A model generated the notes under the pieces. It saw only the letters and a program-made list of their open reading frames with translations. It was not told where the DNA came from and did not search any database. Position numbers and translations under genes: made by a program. This document shows positions 1 to 7,943 of a stretch of DNA of 64,000 nt, in pieces. Origin of the DNA: a filamentous cyanobacterium ESFC-1 (lineage in GTDB: Bacteria; Cyanobacteriota; Cyanobacteriia; Cyanobacteriales; Spirulinaceae); NCBI GenBank assembly GCA_000380225.1, contig KB904821.1, forward strand, positions 1,152,207 through 1,216,206. The letters run 5' to 3'. Positions within the stretch are counted from its first letter, which is position 1. Each line of letters opens with the position of its first letter.

Positions 1-1
1 G

Positions 2-244
2 CTTTGTCGGTTTGCTTTTGAGTTAGTGGAATGGATATGCGAGACCAACGACACGACCTTGATTGTCGTCAATGATGCTACCCTATCCCCCCAACAAGAA
101 ATAGTAGAAGACCTGATGGCGATTGTACATTGCTTTAGCTGTAGGCTATATGGCAAGCGTAATTACAAAAAAGACTTACAAAAAGACCTTGACAAAAACT
201 TAGACACTAAACTAAAATCAAAAAGTACCGAAATTCAATGTTGA
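2..244 (+). CDS. tnpA: IS607-type serine recombinase TnpA, C-terminal end (partial)
   Basis: This is the 3' end of a transposase gene that begins before the window. The frame is open from base 2, so the GTG at 26 is not a real start. The protein fragment has the C-terminal signature of IS607-family serine recombinases: a hydrophobic VVND stretch, acidic EDLMAIVHCFSCRLYG, then a lysine-rich tail. These enzymes excise and insert the element through a serine-linked DNA intermediate. The stop at 242-244 lies one base before the tnpB ATG at 246, the usual tnpA-tnpB order. The catalytic N-terminal domain is outside the window, so intactness cannot be judged. Confidence 0.8.
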   Translation, partial: LCRFAFELVEWICETNDTTLIVVNDATLSPQQEIVEDLMAIVHCFSCRLYGKRNYKKDLQKDLDKNLDTKLKSKSTEIQC

Positions 245-245
245 T

Positions 246-1400
246 ATGTTTGCTCTGAAGCGAGAACTGAAGCTCAACAACAAAGAGGCATCGTGCCTTG
301 CGGGTTGCGCTGGCTATTCTCGTTTCGTGTACAACTATGGCTTGTCCATAATACAAGACTCATGGGCGTTTGACGATGTTCAAGCTAGTGATGCAAAGCG
401 GTTAGGGGCGATCAAAAAAGTCTTTACCAATGTGACCAAAAAGCGCCCTGAGTTTGCGTGGTGCAACGAGTATCCTAGCCGCATTTACCAGAATGCGTTT
501 CGGGATTTAAGCGCTGCTTTCAGCCGATGGAGAAACCCTAAACTGTCTGCTGCCATGCCTCAATTCAAGCGCAAGCGCCACGAATGTTCATTCACGGTGG
601 ATAGCTCTAGTGGCAGCGTTTTAGTCGCTGTTGGCAAGTCTATAAAAGTACCAACATTAGGTACATTTCGGTTAAAAGAAGCGATACCGTACAACTGCAT
701 TTCTCAGACCTTTACGATCGCCCGTGAAGCTGGGAAGTGGTACATATCTTTTATGGTGAAGGCTTGCCCGTTGCCTGCCATGAAACACACGGGACAAGCG
801 ACGGGCATTGATTTGGGAGTGAAGACTTTTGCTACTCTCGCAAACGGTGAATCAATCGATAGTCCAGCGTCGCTAAAAAAAGCGAAAACCAAGCTCAGAC
901 GCACCCAATGGAAACATCGAAATAAGATTCAAGGCAACCGTAAGCTAAAACAACAAGCGTCTCAAAATGCGCTTAAGTATTACCAGCGATTGCGAAAGCA
1001 GCACAAACATATTGCCAACATCCGTGAGGATTTTCTTCAGAAGGTAACAACAGAGTTAGGGAAAACCTGGCAACGAATCGCAATAGAAGACCTTAATCTG
1101 TCGGGTATGATAGCTAACCACAAGCTGGCTGAGGCTATCAGTACGCTAGGGTTCTATCGCTTCCGTGAGCTGCTTACCTATAAGCAGGCGTACCACGGCT
1201 TTGAATTGACGATCGTCGATCGCTGGTTTCCTAGCTCCAAAACCTGCTCAAATTGCGGTCACAAACAACCGATGCCTTTGAAGGAAAGAATTTACAGTTG
1301 TGGCAGTTGCGGACATTCGATAGACCGCGACCATAACGCCGCAATTAATATTCTAAATTGGCCAAACACGCCTACATTGCCGATGGCTATCGGTATTTGA
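246..1400 (+). CDS. tnpB: TnpB RNA-guided endonuclease of IS607-type element
   Basis: TnpB proteins are RuvC-type nucleases, ancestors of Cas12, that cut DNA under guidance of an omega RNA made from the element's right end. The 384-residue protein looks intact. The RuvC acid residues are visible as D189 (GIDLGVKTF), E281 (IAIEDLNL) and D362 (DRDHNAAIN), with a zinc ribbon formed by C334/C337 and C352/C355. A helical N-terminal region with QFKRKRH precedes the nuclease core. The ATG follows the tnpA stop by one base, so the two are probably co-translated. With the recombinase upstream, this may be a mobile-competent IS607 element, although the left end is not in the window. Confidence 0.92.
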   Translation: MFALKRELKLNNKEASCLAGCAGYSRFVYNYGLSIIQDSWAFDDVQASDAKRLGAIKKVFTNVTKKRPEFAWCNEYPSRIYQNAFRDLSAAFSRWRNPKLSAAMPQFKRKRHECSFTVDSSSGSVLVAVGKSIKVPTLGTFRLKEAIPYNCISQTFTIAREAGKWYISFMVKACPLPAMKHTGQATGIDLGVKTFATLANGESIDSPASLKKAKTKLRRTQWKHRNKIQGNRKLKQQASQNALKYYQRLRKQHKHIANIREDFLQKVTTELGKTWQRIAIEDLNLSGMIANHKLAEAISTLGFYRFRELLTYKQAYHGFELTIVDRWFPSSKTCSNCGHKQPMPLKERIYSCGSCGHSIDRDHNAAINILNWPNTPTLPMAIGI

Positions 1401-1516
1401 ATGACTGTGGACGGCAGTTGGGCCGACCCCTGCGGATGAAGCAGTAATTGAACAGCTAAACCTATTTGTCTAGGTTTGCGTAAGTTTCATGAAGCAGGTT
1501 CAACCCCTTTGAACCC
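1401..1516 (+). ncRNA. Right end of the IS607 element and likely omega RNA 3' region
   Basis: The bases just after tnpB hold two small hairpins: AAACCTA (1458-1464) pairs with TAGGTTT (1471-1477), and GGTTCAA (1497-1503) pairs with TTGAACC (1509-1515). The stretch ATGAAGCAGG just before the second hairpin resembles the conserved tail of cyanobacterial TnpB elements. In this family the omega RNA overlaps the end of tnpB and runs through the right end, with the guide taken from flanking DNA. The exact boundary is inferred, not seen. Confidence 0.5.
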
Positions 1517-1523
1517 CATAAAT

Positions 1524-1549
1524 TAGCCCGGAATATCATGTCCGGGCTA
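1524..1549. repeat. Short perfect hairpin after the IS607 right end
   Basis: TAGCCCGGA at 1524-1532 and TCCGGGCTA at 1541-1549 form a 9-bp perfect stem with an 8-base loop. No T tract follows, so it is not a typical terminator. It may belong to the element end or to the DNA into which the element inserted. Confidence 0.45.
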
Positions 1550-1597
1550 TCCCAAGATAAACGACTGCCGTAACACAGCTAAAATGAAGCTAAGCGC

Positions 1598-1663
1598 GTA
1601 GGGTGGGTTGGGCGGCTAAAACTCCCGCTATGACTGTAATCGGGCAATCCGCCGTAACCCACC
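1598..1663. repeat. Imperfect palindromic (REP-like) element after purF
   Basis: GGTGGGTT (1602-1609) followed by GGGCGG is matched by CCGCC and AACCCACC (1656-1663) at the other end, giving an imperfect inverted repeat of about 66 bases. GTAGGGTGGGTT-type palindromes are widespread in cyanobacterial intergenic DNA. It lies just past the purF stop and could act as its transcription end, but there is no T tract. Confidence 0.55.
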
Positions 1664-1676
1664 ATTTAAAGTGTGT

Positions 1677-3158
1677 CTAAGCTTTGAGCTTTTCGAGCAT
1701 CAGTTTCGAGCGTTTGATTTGGTCGGGAATCTCAATGGGATAATCCCCCGTAAAGCAAGCCGAACAGAAGTTATTCGGGTCTGAACCCGTAGCCGCCAGC
1801 ATTCCTTCCCAACTGAGATAAGACAAGGAATCCACGCCAATATGCTCGGAAATCTCCGCGACGGATTTAGTCGCCGCAATCAGTTGGTCTTGGCTGTCGG
1901 TATCCAGGCCATAAAAGCAGGGGTGAGTGACCGGAGGTGAAGAAATCTTCATGTGAACTTCTTTGGCCCCCGCATCCCGCAAAGCTTTGACAATTTTGCG
2001 GCTGGTGGTGCCTCGCACAATCGAATCATCGACTAAAATAATGCGTTTGTCGGTGAGAACATCCTTGAGGGGATTGAGTTTCATGCGAATCCCAGACTCC
2101 CTCATGCTTTGGGTGGGTTGGATAAAAGTGCGCCCGACATAGCGGTTTTTGATCAAGCCTTCCGCGTAGGGAATCCCCGATTCTTCCGAGTAACCAATGG
2201 CCGCCGGAACCCCAGAATCGGGAACCGCAATCACGCAATCAGCATCAACCGGGGATTCTTGGGCAAGGTGTTTACCCAGGCGCATCCGATAGCTGTAGAG
2301 GGTTTCGTCGTGAACCAAGCTATCGGGACGAGCGAAATAAATCATTTCAAAAACACAGAGTTTGCGCCGGGGTTTGTGGGCCCAGTGAAAAGAAGCCATG
2401 CCTTCTTCGGTAATCCAAACCAATTCTCCTGGTTCAACGGCTCGCAAAAACTCTGCCCCAATAATATCGAGGCCGCAGGTTTCTGAAGCGAGGACATAAC
2501 GTTGGGGATTGCCGGGGAGAATGCCAATCACAAGGGGGCGCACGCCGTTGGGGTCTCTGGCTCCAATAATGCCTTCAGGCGTACCAATGACCAAGCTGTA
2601 AGCCCCTTTGCACAGTTGAAAGGCGCTAATCGCCGCTTCGAGCCAGTCTTTGCCTTTGTCTACTTCGGTTCCCATGGCGATCGCGATCGCTTCGGAGTCC
2701 GTCGTGGTTTCAAAGGTACAATTACGTTGGCGCAATTTTTCGCGCAACTCTAAAGTATTGACTAAATTGCCGTTGTGTGCTAAGGCTATACTCCCTCGTT
2801 GGGTTTCCACAACAGCAGGTTGAGCATTGACCACCAAACTTGAACCCGTGGTCGAGTAGCGAGTATGCCCCACCGCCATGCGTCCGGGTAAATGATCTAA
2901 AATCCCTTCATTAAAGACTTGCGATACCAAACCCATATCTTTGTGTAAATGCACCGTTGCCCCGTCAAACGTGGCAATTCCTGCCGATTCTTGGCCGCGG
3001 TGTTGTAGCGCGTACAGGCCAAAATACGTTAGTTTTGCCACATCTTCTGCCGGGGCGTAAACGCCAAAAACCCCACAAGCTTCTTCGGGTTTGTCCGGTC
3101 GCTCGACGGACGGGCCCAAATCTTGCTCATCAGCGTAAAGGGATTCGTTGGGAATCAT
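1677..3158 (-). CDS. purF: Amidophosphoribosyltransferase (glutamine PRPP amidotransferase)
   Basis: This enzyme makes phosphoribosylamine from PRPP and glutamine, the first committed step of purine synthesis. The 493-residue protein begins with a 27-residue propeptide; C28 in EEACGVFGV is the expected catalytic N-terminal cysteine after cleavage. The Ntn glutaminase domain is followed by a phosphoribosyltransferase domain with the PRPP loop ILVDDSIVRGTTS. Cysteines in LCVFEMIYF, HPCFYG and FCSACF match the 4Fe-4S ligands of the Bacillus-type enzyme. The gene lies downstream of purL on the same strand with a 288-base gap, so it may have its own promoter. No defect seen. Confidence 0.96.
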   Translation of the reverse strand: MIPNESLYADEQDLGPSVERPDKPEEACGVFGVYAPAEDVAKLTYFGLYALQHRGQESAGIATFDGATVHLHKDMGLVSQVFNEGILDHLPGRMAVGHTRYSTTGSSLVVNAQPAVVETQRGSIALAHNGNLVNTLELREKLRQRNCTFETTTDSEAIAIAMGTEVDKGKDWLEAAISAFQLCKGAYSLVIGTPEGIIGARDPNGVRPLVIGILPGNPQRYVLASETCGLDIIGAEFLRAVEPGELVWITEEGMASFHWAHKPRRKLCVFEMIYFARPDSLVHDETLYSYRMRLGKHLAQESPVDADCVIAVPDSGVPAAIGYSEESGIPYAEGLIKNRYVGRTFIQPTQSMRESGIRMKLNPLKDVLTDKRIILVDDSIVRGTTSRKIVKALRDAGAKEVHMKISSPPVTHPCFYGLDTDSQDQLIAATKSVAEISEHIGVDSLSYLSWEGMLAATGSDPNNFCSACFTGDYPIEIPDQIKRSKLMLEKLKA

Positions 3159-3446
3159 TATGTCCTGCTCCAGATGTAATTGCTAATAGTTGGAATAGTT
3201 AGGGGGATAGAATACAGAGCGACTCTGGGGTAAAAACTGACACCCTTGCGAGTCTCCACGATTAATTTGAAGTCAAGCGCAACTGGCTTGACTCCCAACC
3301 CATTTCATACAGCGTTAAGAACAGCATTAAGGCTGTTACAACAGATACTTAATTTTTTCTTAACACTTATAAACATAACAGGATTCGGGCAGATTACCCG
3401 CATCCTCGGAGAATTAATTGTACAAAATTGCCGTTTTTGCCCTGGG

Positions 3447-5777
3447 TTACTCATTTTGTGAGAAAGTTAAGCGGCATTCGATAGCCCCTATTGCGCGATC
3501 GCTCAGTTCGCATATCTTAACCTTAATTAACTCTAAATCGTTAGTGGTGAAAACCCGCAATTCTGCCGTATCATTACCCACCACGCCAATTTTTTGCCAA
3601 TTTTTGGGTAACTGCTCTTGTAAGTAAAACTCCCAGGCCGCTTGATATTGGGGCGACACCGATACCAAAATCCGCCCCTGAGCTTCCCCAAACAGCACCT
3701 CATCCCAACGTAACGAATCCGTAACCGCCAAACGAATCTCCGCCCCCAAATTTGCACCGATACAGCAATCGGCCAAAGCCACCGCCAAACCGCCCTCAGC
3801 ACAATCATGAGCCGACTGAATCCATCCCTGACCAATCCCATGACGACACGCCGCTTGTACCGCTTGCTCTTGTTCCCAATTCACCCACGGCGGTTGACCC
3901 GCCACCGTATCGTGCAGGGTCGCCAAATACTCCGAACCCCCCAACGTGGGCTGACTAGAACGACCTAGCTCATAAATACCATCCCCAGCACTTTGCCACG
4001 CCGAACCGCAAACCTGGGTAATATCCGGGATTAAACCCACCATCCCAATCACAGGAGTTGGGTAAATCGCTTGGGGTTTTCCCTGAGCATCCAGAGTTTC
4101 GTTATACAAAGAAACATTACCCCCCGTCACCGGAGTTTGTAACACTTCGCAAGCTTCCGCAATCCCCCGACAAGCTTCGGCCAACTGCCAATAACCCACC
4201 GGATTTTCCGGGCTGCCGAAATTCAAATTATCCGTAATCGCCAACGGTTCAGCCCCCACACAGCTTAAATTCCGCGCCGCTTCCGCCACCGCCGCCTTTG
4301 CCCCTTCGTAGGGATTGAGATACACATAGCGCCCATTACAATCCGTGGTTGCCGCCACCCCCTTACGATAATGGGTCACATTGCCTTGTTCTTGCTGCGG
4401 ACGCACCCGAATCACCGCCGCATCTGCCCCCCCCGGTAACAAGACGGTATTATTCTGCACTTGATGGTCGTATTGACGATAAACCCATTGCTTAGAAGCC
4501 AAAGACGGCACATCGAGCAATTGCAACAGAATCTCATTCCAACTGTATTGTTTCCCCTTAATTTCAATGCCCTGCTCGCTACAACTCGGTAACTCTGCCG
4601 TTGTCCATTGCCAAGCCGTTTGAGCATATTCAGGGGCTTCGCTCAATAGTTCTCGCTCGTAAATCGGCGTATTATCAGCCAACGCCGTCGCCGGGATTTC
4701 TGCCGCCGTTTCCCCTTGATACAAAATTCGCACAATCGGGTCAGCAATGACACTCCCTGCCACCACCGCATGAAGCCCCCAGCGCTCGAAAATCTCGATA
4801 AGTTCCGCTTCTCGTCCTTTTTGCGCCACAAAGAGCATTCTTTCTTGGGACTCAGACAGCAAGTATTCGTAGGGAATCATCCCAGTTTCGCGGGCGGGAA
4901 TTTTATCTAAATCTAACTCAATCCCCACGCCCCCATTCGCTGCCATTTCCGAAGTCGAACAGGTAATCCCGGCAGCCCCCATATCTTGCGCGGCCACCAC
5001 AGCACCAGTTTTGAAGGCTTCGAGGCAAGCTTCTACCAGGGATTTTTCGAGGAAGGGGTCGCCCACTTGCACTGCCGGACGGTCATCCATCGATTCGTCG
5101 GTCAGTTCGGCACTCGCGAAACTTGCGCCCCCCATACCATCCCGTCCTGTGGTCGAACCGACATACAAAACCGGATTGCCAATCCCGGCTGCTCCCGATT
5201 TCACAATTTCCTCGGTTTCCATTAACCCCAAAGCCATCGCATTTACGAGGGGATTGCCTTGATAAGCTTTGTCAAAGTACACCTCACCGCCTACGGTGGG
5301 AACGCCGATGCAGTTGCCATAATGAGCGATACCTTCAACGACTCCGGCAAAAATGCGGCGGGTACGAGGATTGTTGAGTTCGCCAAACCGCAGGGAATTA
5401 AGGATGGCCATGGGTCTGGCTCCCATCGTGAAGATATCCCGCAGAATACCACCCACCCCGGTTGCTGCCCCTTGAAACGGCTCGATGGCGGAGGGGTGGT
5501 TGTGGGATTCAATTTTAAAGGCCAGGCGCAGGCCGTCGCCCAAGTCTACCACGCCTGCATTCTCTCCGGGCCCAACGAGGACGCGATCGCCCTTGGTGGG
5601 AAACTGCTTCAACAACGGGCGCGAATTTTTATAACAGCAATGCTCCGACCACATTACCCCAAACATCCCTAATTCGGCTTTGTTGGGGTGTCTGCCGAGT
5701 CTTTGGACAATTTCTTCATATTCTTGGGGTTTGATGCCTTCTGCGGCAATTTCTTCGGGGGAAAACGGGGTAGACAT
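3447..5777 (-). CDS. purL: Phosphoribosylformylglycinamidine synthase subunit PurL
   Basis: PurL uses ATP to convert FGAR to FGAM in purine synthesis, with ammonia from the PurQ glutaminase. The protein has the N-terminal linker ([22 protein letters not shown]), the IESHNHPS motif of the first synthase domain and two AIRS-like halves, with [11 protein letters not shown] in the second. The start chosen is the ATG at 5777 (MSTPFSPEE). An ATG three codons upstream at 5786 is less likely because the duplicated copy of this region (6531-6780) has an extra base that puts that ATG out of frame. Length (776 residues) is normal for the small bacterial PurL. About 250 bases at the 5' end are duplicated upstream. 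Confidence 0.96.
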   Translation of the reverse strand: MSTPFSPEEIAAEGIKPQEYEEIVQRLGRHPNKAELGMFGVMWSEHCCYKNSRPLLKQFPTKGDRVLVGPGENAGVVDLGDGLRLAFKIESHNHPSAIEPFQGAATGVGGILRDIFTMGARPMAILNSLRFGELNNPRTRRIFAGVVEGIAHYGNCIGVPTVGGEVYFDKAYQGNPLVNAMALGLMETEEIVKSGAAGIGNPVLYVGSTTGRDGMGGASFASAELTDESMDDRPAVQVGDPFLEKSLVEACLEAFKTGAVVAAQDMGAAGITCSTSEMAANGGVGIELDLDKIPARETGMIPYEYLLSESQERMLFVAQKGREAELIEIFERWGLHAVVAGSVIADPIVRILYQGETAAEIPATALADNTPIYERELLSEAPEYAQTAWQWTTAELPSCSEQGIEIKGKQYSWNEILLQLLDVPSLASKQWVYRQYDHQVQNNTVLLPGGADAAVIRVRPQQEQGNVTHYRKGVAATTDCNGRYVYLNPYEGAKAAVAEAARNLSCVGAEPLAITDNLNFGSPENPVGYWQLAEACRGIAEACEVLQTPVTGGNVSLYNETLDAQGKPQAIYPTPVIGMVGLIPDITQVCGSAWQSAGDGIYELGRSSQPTLGGSEYLATLHDTVAGQPPWVNWEQEQAVQAACRHGIGQGWIQSAHDCAEGGLAVALADCCIGANLGAEIRLAVTDSLRWDEVLFGEAQGRILVSVSPQYQAAWEFYLQEQLPKNWQKIGVVGNDTAELRVFTTNDLELIKVKICELSDRAIGAIECRLTFSQNE

Positions 5778-5830
5778 GGGTTGCATCTATCAATCTGAGC
5801 ATGGTTGCTCCATCAATCCTACAGTAGAAG
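5580..5830 (-). repeat. Duplicated purL 5' segment, copy A (functional gene end)
   Basis: This stretch covers the first 60 or so codons of purL and about 50 bases upstream. It is repeated at 6531-6780 with roughly ten differences by hand count over about 225 bases, including a one-base indel just upstream of the ATG. The homology ends next to a HIP1 octamer on the coding side. Confidence 0.9.
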
Positions 5831-5871
5831 GGGATATGGTTGATCGATTGGGTTGGAGCGCCTTCTACAAT

Positions 5872-6220
5872 TCAAAGCAAGTCTCCACTAATTTCGACTA
5901 ATGTCTCACCAGCCGCCAACAATTCTAAAGCCATAGGCAATGTCTCGCTCAAAATTTCGCGCAACCGAGCATTAGATAGAAGTATTACCACAAGTCAACC
6001 AAATAATTTGTGGGGGTGAACCAAGCCGTTCAACTAAATCTACAAAGTCGCTATCTTTAGTTATTACAATAGCTTGTTGAACTTTGGCAGTTTCAAAAAT
6101 TTCAGAATCTTCAGCATCTCTGAGTCCAAGATCGCGCAACGCTATTGCTTCAACCCCAAATGTGCTTTCGATCCAAAGAGCAATAGCTGGAGAAATATGC
6201 GCGTCTACCCAGATGGTCAT
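5872..6220 (-). pseudogene. DUF5615 (PIN-like) toxin, frameshifted by a 4-bp duplication
   Basis: DUF5615 proteins are PIN-fold toxins paired with DUF433 antitoxins. The reading frame from ATG 6220 gives 82 residues with acidic PIN-like motifs (IWVDAH, TKDSDFVDL) and stops at 5972 right after GNTSI. On the plus strand, TAGA is tandemly duplicated at 5973-5976 and 5977-5980. Removing one copy joins NTS directly to NARLREILSETLP and extends the frame 33 residues to a TGA at 5872-5874, the tail expected for the family. The gene therefore seems recently broken by slippage. The ATG overlaps the stop of the DUF433 gene (ATGA). Whether the shortened protein still works is unknown. Confidence 0.8.
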
Positions 6221-6441
6221 GAAACCAAAACTGGGTGGTTCAATTTCCGCGCAGCGTACAGAAGTGAGGCTTGAATATCTTTTGCCTCAAGATCGGGCAT
6301 TTCTTCTAAAATTTCTGTGGTACTCAAACCCGCCGCCAACAAATCTAGCACATCTGATACCCGGATTCTCATCCCTCGGATACAGGGACGACCTCCACAT
6401 TGCTTAGGATTAATCGTGATTCTTTCGAGTAAGGTTGACAT
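6217..6441 (-). CDS. DUF433 family antitoxin
   Basis: A 74-residue protein starting MSTLLERITINPKQCGGRPCI, typical of DUF433, a winged-helix domain that acts as antitoxin to DUF5615 toxins and probably represses its own operon. Motifs GGRPCIRGMRIRV and LLAAGLSTTEILEEMPDL are characteristic. An upstream in-frame ATG at 6468 would add nine residues, but the shorter start matches the family. Its stop overlaps the start of the toxin gene by four bases. The toxin is frameshifted, so the antitoxin may now lack a full partner. Confidence 0.85.
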   Translation of the reverse strand: MSTLLERITINPKQCGGRPCIRGMRIRVSDVLDLLAAGLSTTEILEEMPDLEAKDIQASLLYAARKLNHPVLVS

Positions 6442-6524
6442 ATCATAAGCCTCGATATCGGCATACACTTCGTCGCTAACACTAGGTTCAGTTTATCAAG
6501 GATTAAATAATAAACTAACCGGAA

Positions 6525-6728
6525 TCAAAAGACGCGATCGCCCAACGCGCGAAACTGCTTCAACAACAATCGCGAATTTTTAGAACAGCAATGCTCCGAC
6601 CACATTACCCCAAACATCCCTAATTCGGCTTTGTTGGGGTGTCTGCCGAGTCTTTGGACAATTTCTTCATATTCCTGGGGTTTGATGCCTTCTGCGGCAA
6701 TTTCTTCGGGGGAAAATGGGGTAGACAT
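6525..6728 (-). pseudogene. Truncated duplicate of the purL 5' end
   Basis: The frame reads [17 protein letters not shown] onward for about 62 residues nearly identical to PurL, then runs into unrelated sequence and stops after GDRVF. It lacks all catalytic domains and is not expected to function in purine synthesis. It keeps the purL upstream region too, so it may still carry part of the purL leader and drive transcription into the DUF433/DUF5615 pair. The break lies next to a HIP1 octamer (GCGATCGC). Confidence 0.88.
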
Positions 6729-6780
6729 GGGTTTGCATCTATCAATCTGAGCACGGTTGCTCCATCAAGCTTACAGCAAC
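6531..6780 (-). repeat. Duplicated purL 5' segment, copy B
   Basis: Second copy of the segment at 5580-5830, including the purL start codon and about 50 bases of leader. Together the copies are direct repeats flanking the DUF433/DUF5615 pair. Confidence 0.9.
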
Positions 6781-6805
6781 AAGGGCATGGCAAAGCTAAG
6801 TTTAA

Positions 6806-7072
6806 TTATGCTTTGTGCGCTTCTGCATAAATTCGTAATGCCGCAGCCATTTTCTTTTCCCAGCCCTCACCTTGAGCTTTAAACCAAGCTAATGTGCTGG
6901 GGTCTATTTGAACTAGAATATTTGATGGCTCTGCGGGTTTCCACCATCGCGACTTACTGAAAAACTCCTCAGTCAAAGGCGGAATATCAGAGGTATCGAT
7001 TTCTGCCTCTGTTAGCGCATCAACCTTGTCCCAATTCGTCTCTGAGGTATTGTTCATAGCGTTTTCGTTCAT
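6806..7072 (-). CDS. BrnA-like antitoxin, second copy
   Basis: An 88-residue protein (MNENAMNNTSETNW...) closely similar to the antitoxin at 7244-7513: both share IDTSDIPPL(T/S)EEFF, a W-FKAQGE-type segment and the tail ALRIYAEAHK. The C-terminal part looks like the ribbon-helix-helix of BrnA antitoxins, which bind BrnT toxins and repress their operon. Its start lies inside the 3' end of the beheaded brnT copy, the usual overlap. It has probably lost its cognate toxin, but could cross-neutralise the intact BrnT upstream. Confidence 0.8.
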   Translation of the reverse strand: MNENAMNNTSETNWDKVDALTEAEIDTSDIPPLTEEFFSKSRWWKPAEPSNILVQIDPSTLAWFKAQGEGWEKKMAAALRIYAEAHKA

Positions 7073-7247
7073 AGGGCAAAGCTTTACGAAGTGAAATAAT
7101 ACGGATTGTTTGTTCGTCTGGTTCTGTAAAAACTACAATTACTACACGCCCGTCAAGCATCCCGATCCCATCAAGCATTACTCCTGAGAGAAGGAAATCA
7201 AAGGACGCGATCGCCCTGCGTGAGAAACTGCCTACATGATTGCTCAA
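7020..7247 (-). pseudogene. BrnT-like toxin, N-terminus replaced
   Basis: The C-terminal half (GRVVIVVFTEPDEQTIRIISLRKA through YERKRYEQYL) matches the intact BrnT at 7467-7757, but the N-terminal half, with the FEWDELKSQSNIVKHGFDF part, is missing. In its place are about 25 residues that include a short purL-derived stretch (7193-7230), the same junction as in the purL duplicate at 6521-6557. The reading frame from 7247 is therefore a chimera. BrnT toxins are RelE-fold ribonucleases; this copy lacks much of the fold and is probably inactive. Confidence 0.75.
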
Positions 7248-7513
7248 TGAAATTTGTGAGCCTCAGCATAAATTCTTAATGCTACAGACATCTGCTGTTC
7301 TGCACTCTCTCCTTGTGCTTGAAACCAAGCCCATGTTTCAGGATCGACTTGAACCGATACCTTGACAGGGGCTTGAGGCATTCTTAACTGCGCTTTAGCA
7401 AAAAACTCCTCTGACAACGGGGGAATATCTGAAGTGTCAATGTCTTCATCACTCATCGCGTCAATTCTAGCCCAATCGGTTTTTGAGGTATTTTTCATAG
7501 TGTTTTCGTTCAT
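7244..7513 (-). CDS. BrnA-like antitoxin, first copy
   Basis: An 89-residue antitoxin starting MNENTMKNTSKTDW at 7513; the longer open frame to 7585 is an overlap with brnT. It has the IDTSDIPPLSEEFF motif and the BrnA-like C-terminal region VQVDPETWAWFQAQGES. The start lies 46 bases inside the brnT gene, which suggests translational coupling, as in other brnTA operons. It is expected to neutralise BrnT and repress the operon. Confidence 0.85.
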   Translation of the reverse strand: MNENTMKNTSKTDWARIDAMSDEDIDTSDIPPLSEEFFAKAQLRMPQAPVKVSVQVDPETWAWFQAQGESAEQQMSVALRIYAEAHKFH

Positions 7514-7757
7514 AAGAGAGTGTCTTTCGTAGGGAGATAATGCGAATCGTTTTCTCATCAGGTTCGGTATAAACAACAACGACAACCCGACTGTTTAGTA
7601 ACCCAATACCAATATATCGATCTTCACCATAATCCTGTCGCTCATCAAATTCAACAATTATCGGTAGATTGAAGATGGCAAAAGCATCGGCAAAGTCAAA
7701 CCCATGCTTGACGATGTTACTCTGGCTTTTTAGTTCATCCCACTCAAACTGCATCAC
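7467..7757 (-). CDS. brnT: BrnT family toxin
   Basis: A 96-residue toxin of the BrnT family, ribonucleases with a RelE-like fold that stop translation. Recognisable motifs are FEWDELKSQSNIVKHGFDF near the N-terminus, YGEDRYIGIGLLNSRVVVVVYTE in the middle and IRIISLRKTLSYERKHYEKYL at the end. Start could be either of two adjacent ATGs (7757 or 7754). It overlaps the downstream antitoxin gene. This is the only toxin gene in the 5.8-7.9 kb island that looks whole. Confidence 0.88.
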   Translation of the reverse strand: MMQFEWDELKSQSNIVKHGFDFADAFAIFNLPIIVEFDERQDYGEDRYIGIGLLNSRVVVVVYTEPDEKTIRIISLRKTLSYERKHYEKYLKNRLG

Positions 7758-7775
7758 TCAAACCCTTCACACGAA

Positions 7776-7919
7776 CTAAGTTTGGAACAGAATCGAGACC
7801 TTCTGTAAAGTTGTAACGGTCTTATCTAAATCGCGAATGATATCTCGCATATTTGCGGGTAACCGGGTGTCATTACTAATGAACCACAAAAAAATGTGGG
7901 TATTCAGTAAAATTCTCAT
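7776..7919 (-). pseudogene. VapC-type PIN toxin, N-terminal stub
   Basis: A 47-codon frame on the minus strand starts MRILLNTHIFLWFISND and continues LPANMRDIIRDLDK before diverging and stopping at 7776-7778. The beginning matches VapC-family PIN toxins, where the sixth residue is a catalytic aspartate; here it is asparagine. The rest of the PIN domain is gone. Its ATG overlaps a TGA in ATGA, after a short frame ending LSQFEGE that may be the last residues of the lost antitoxin. The remnant begins right after the sbcC stop. Confidence 0.7.
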
Positions 7920-7943
7920 TCACCCTCAAATTGGCTCAGTATA

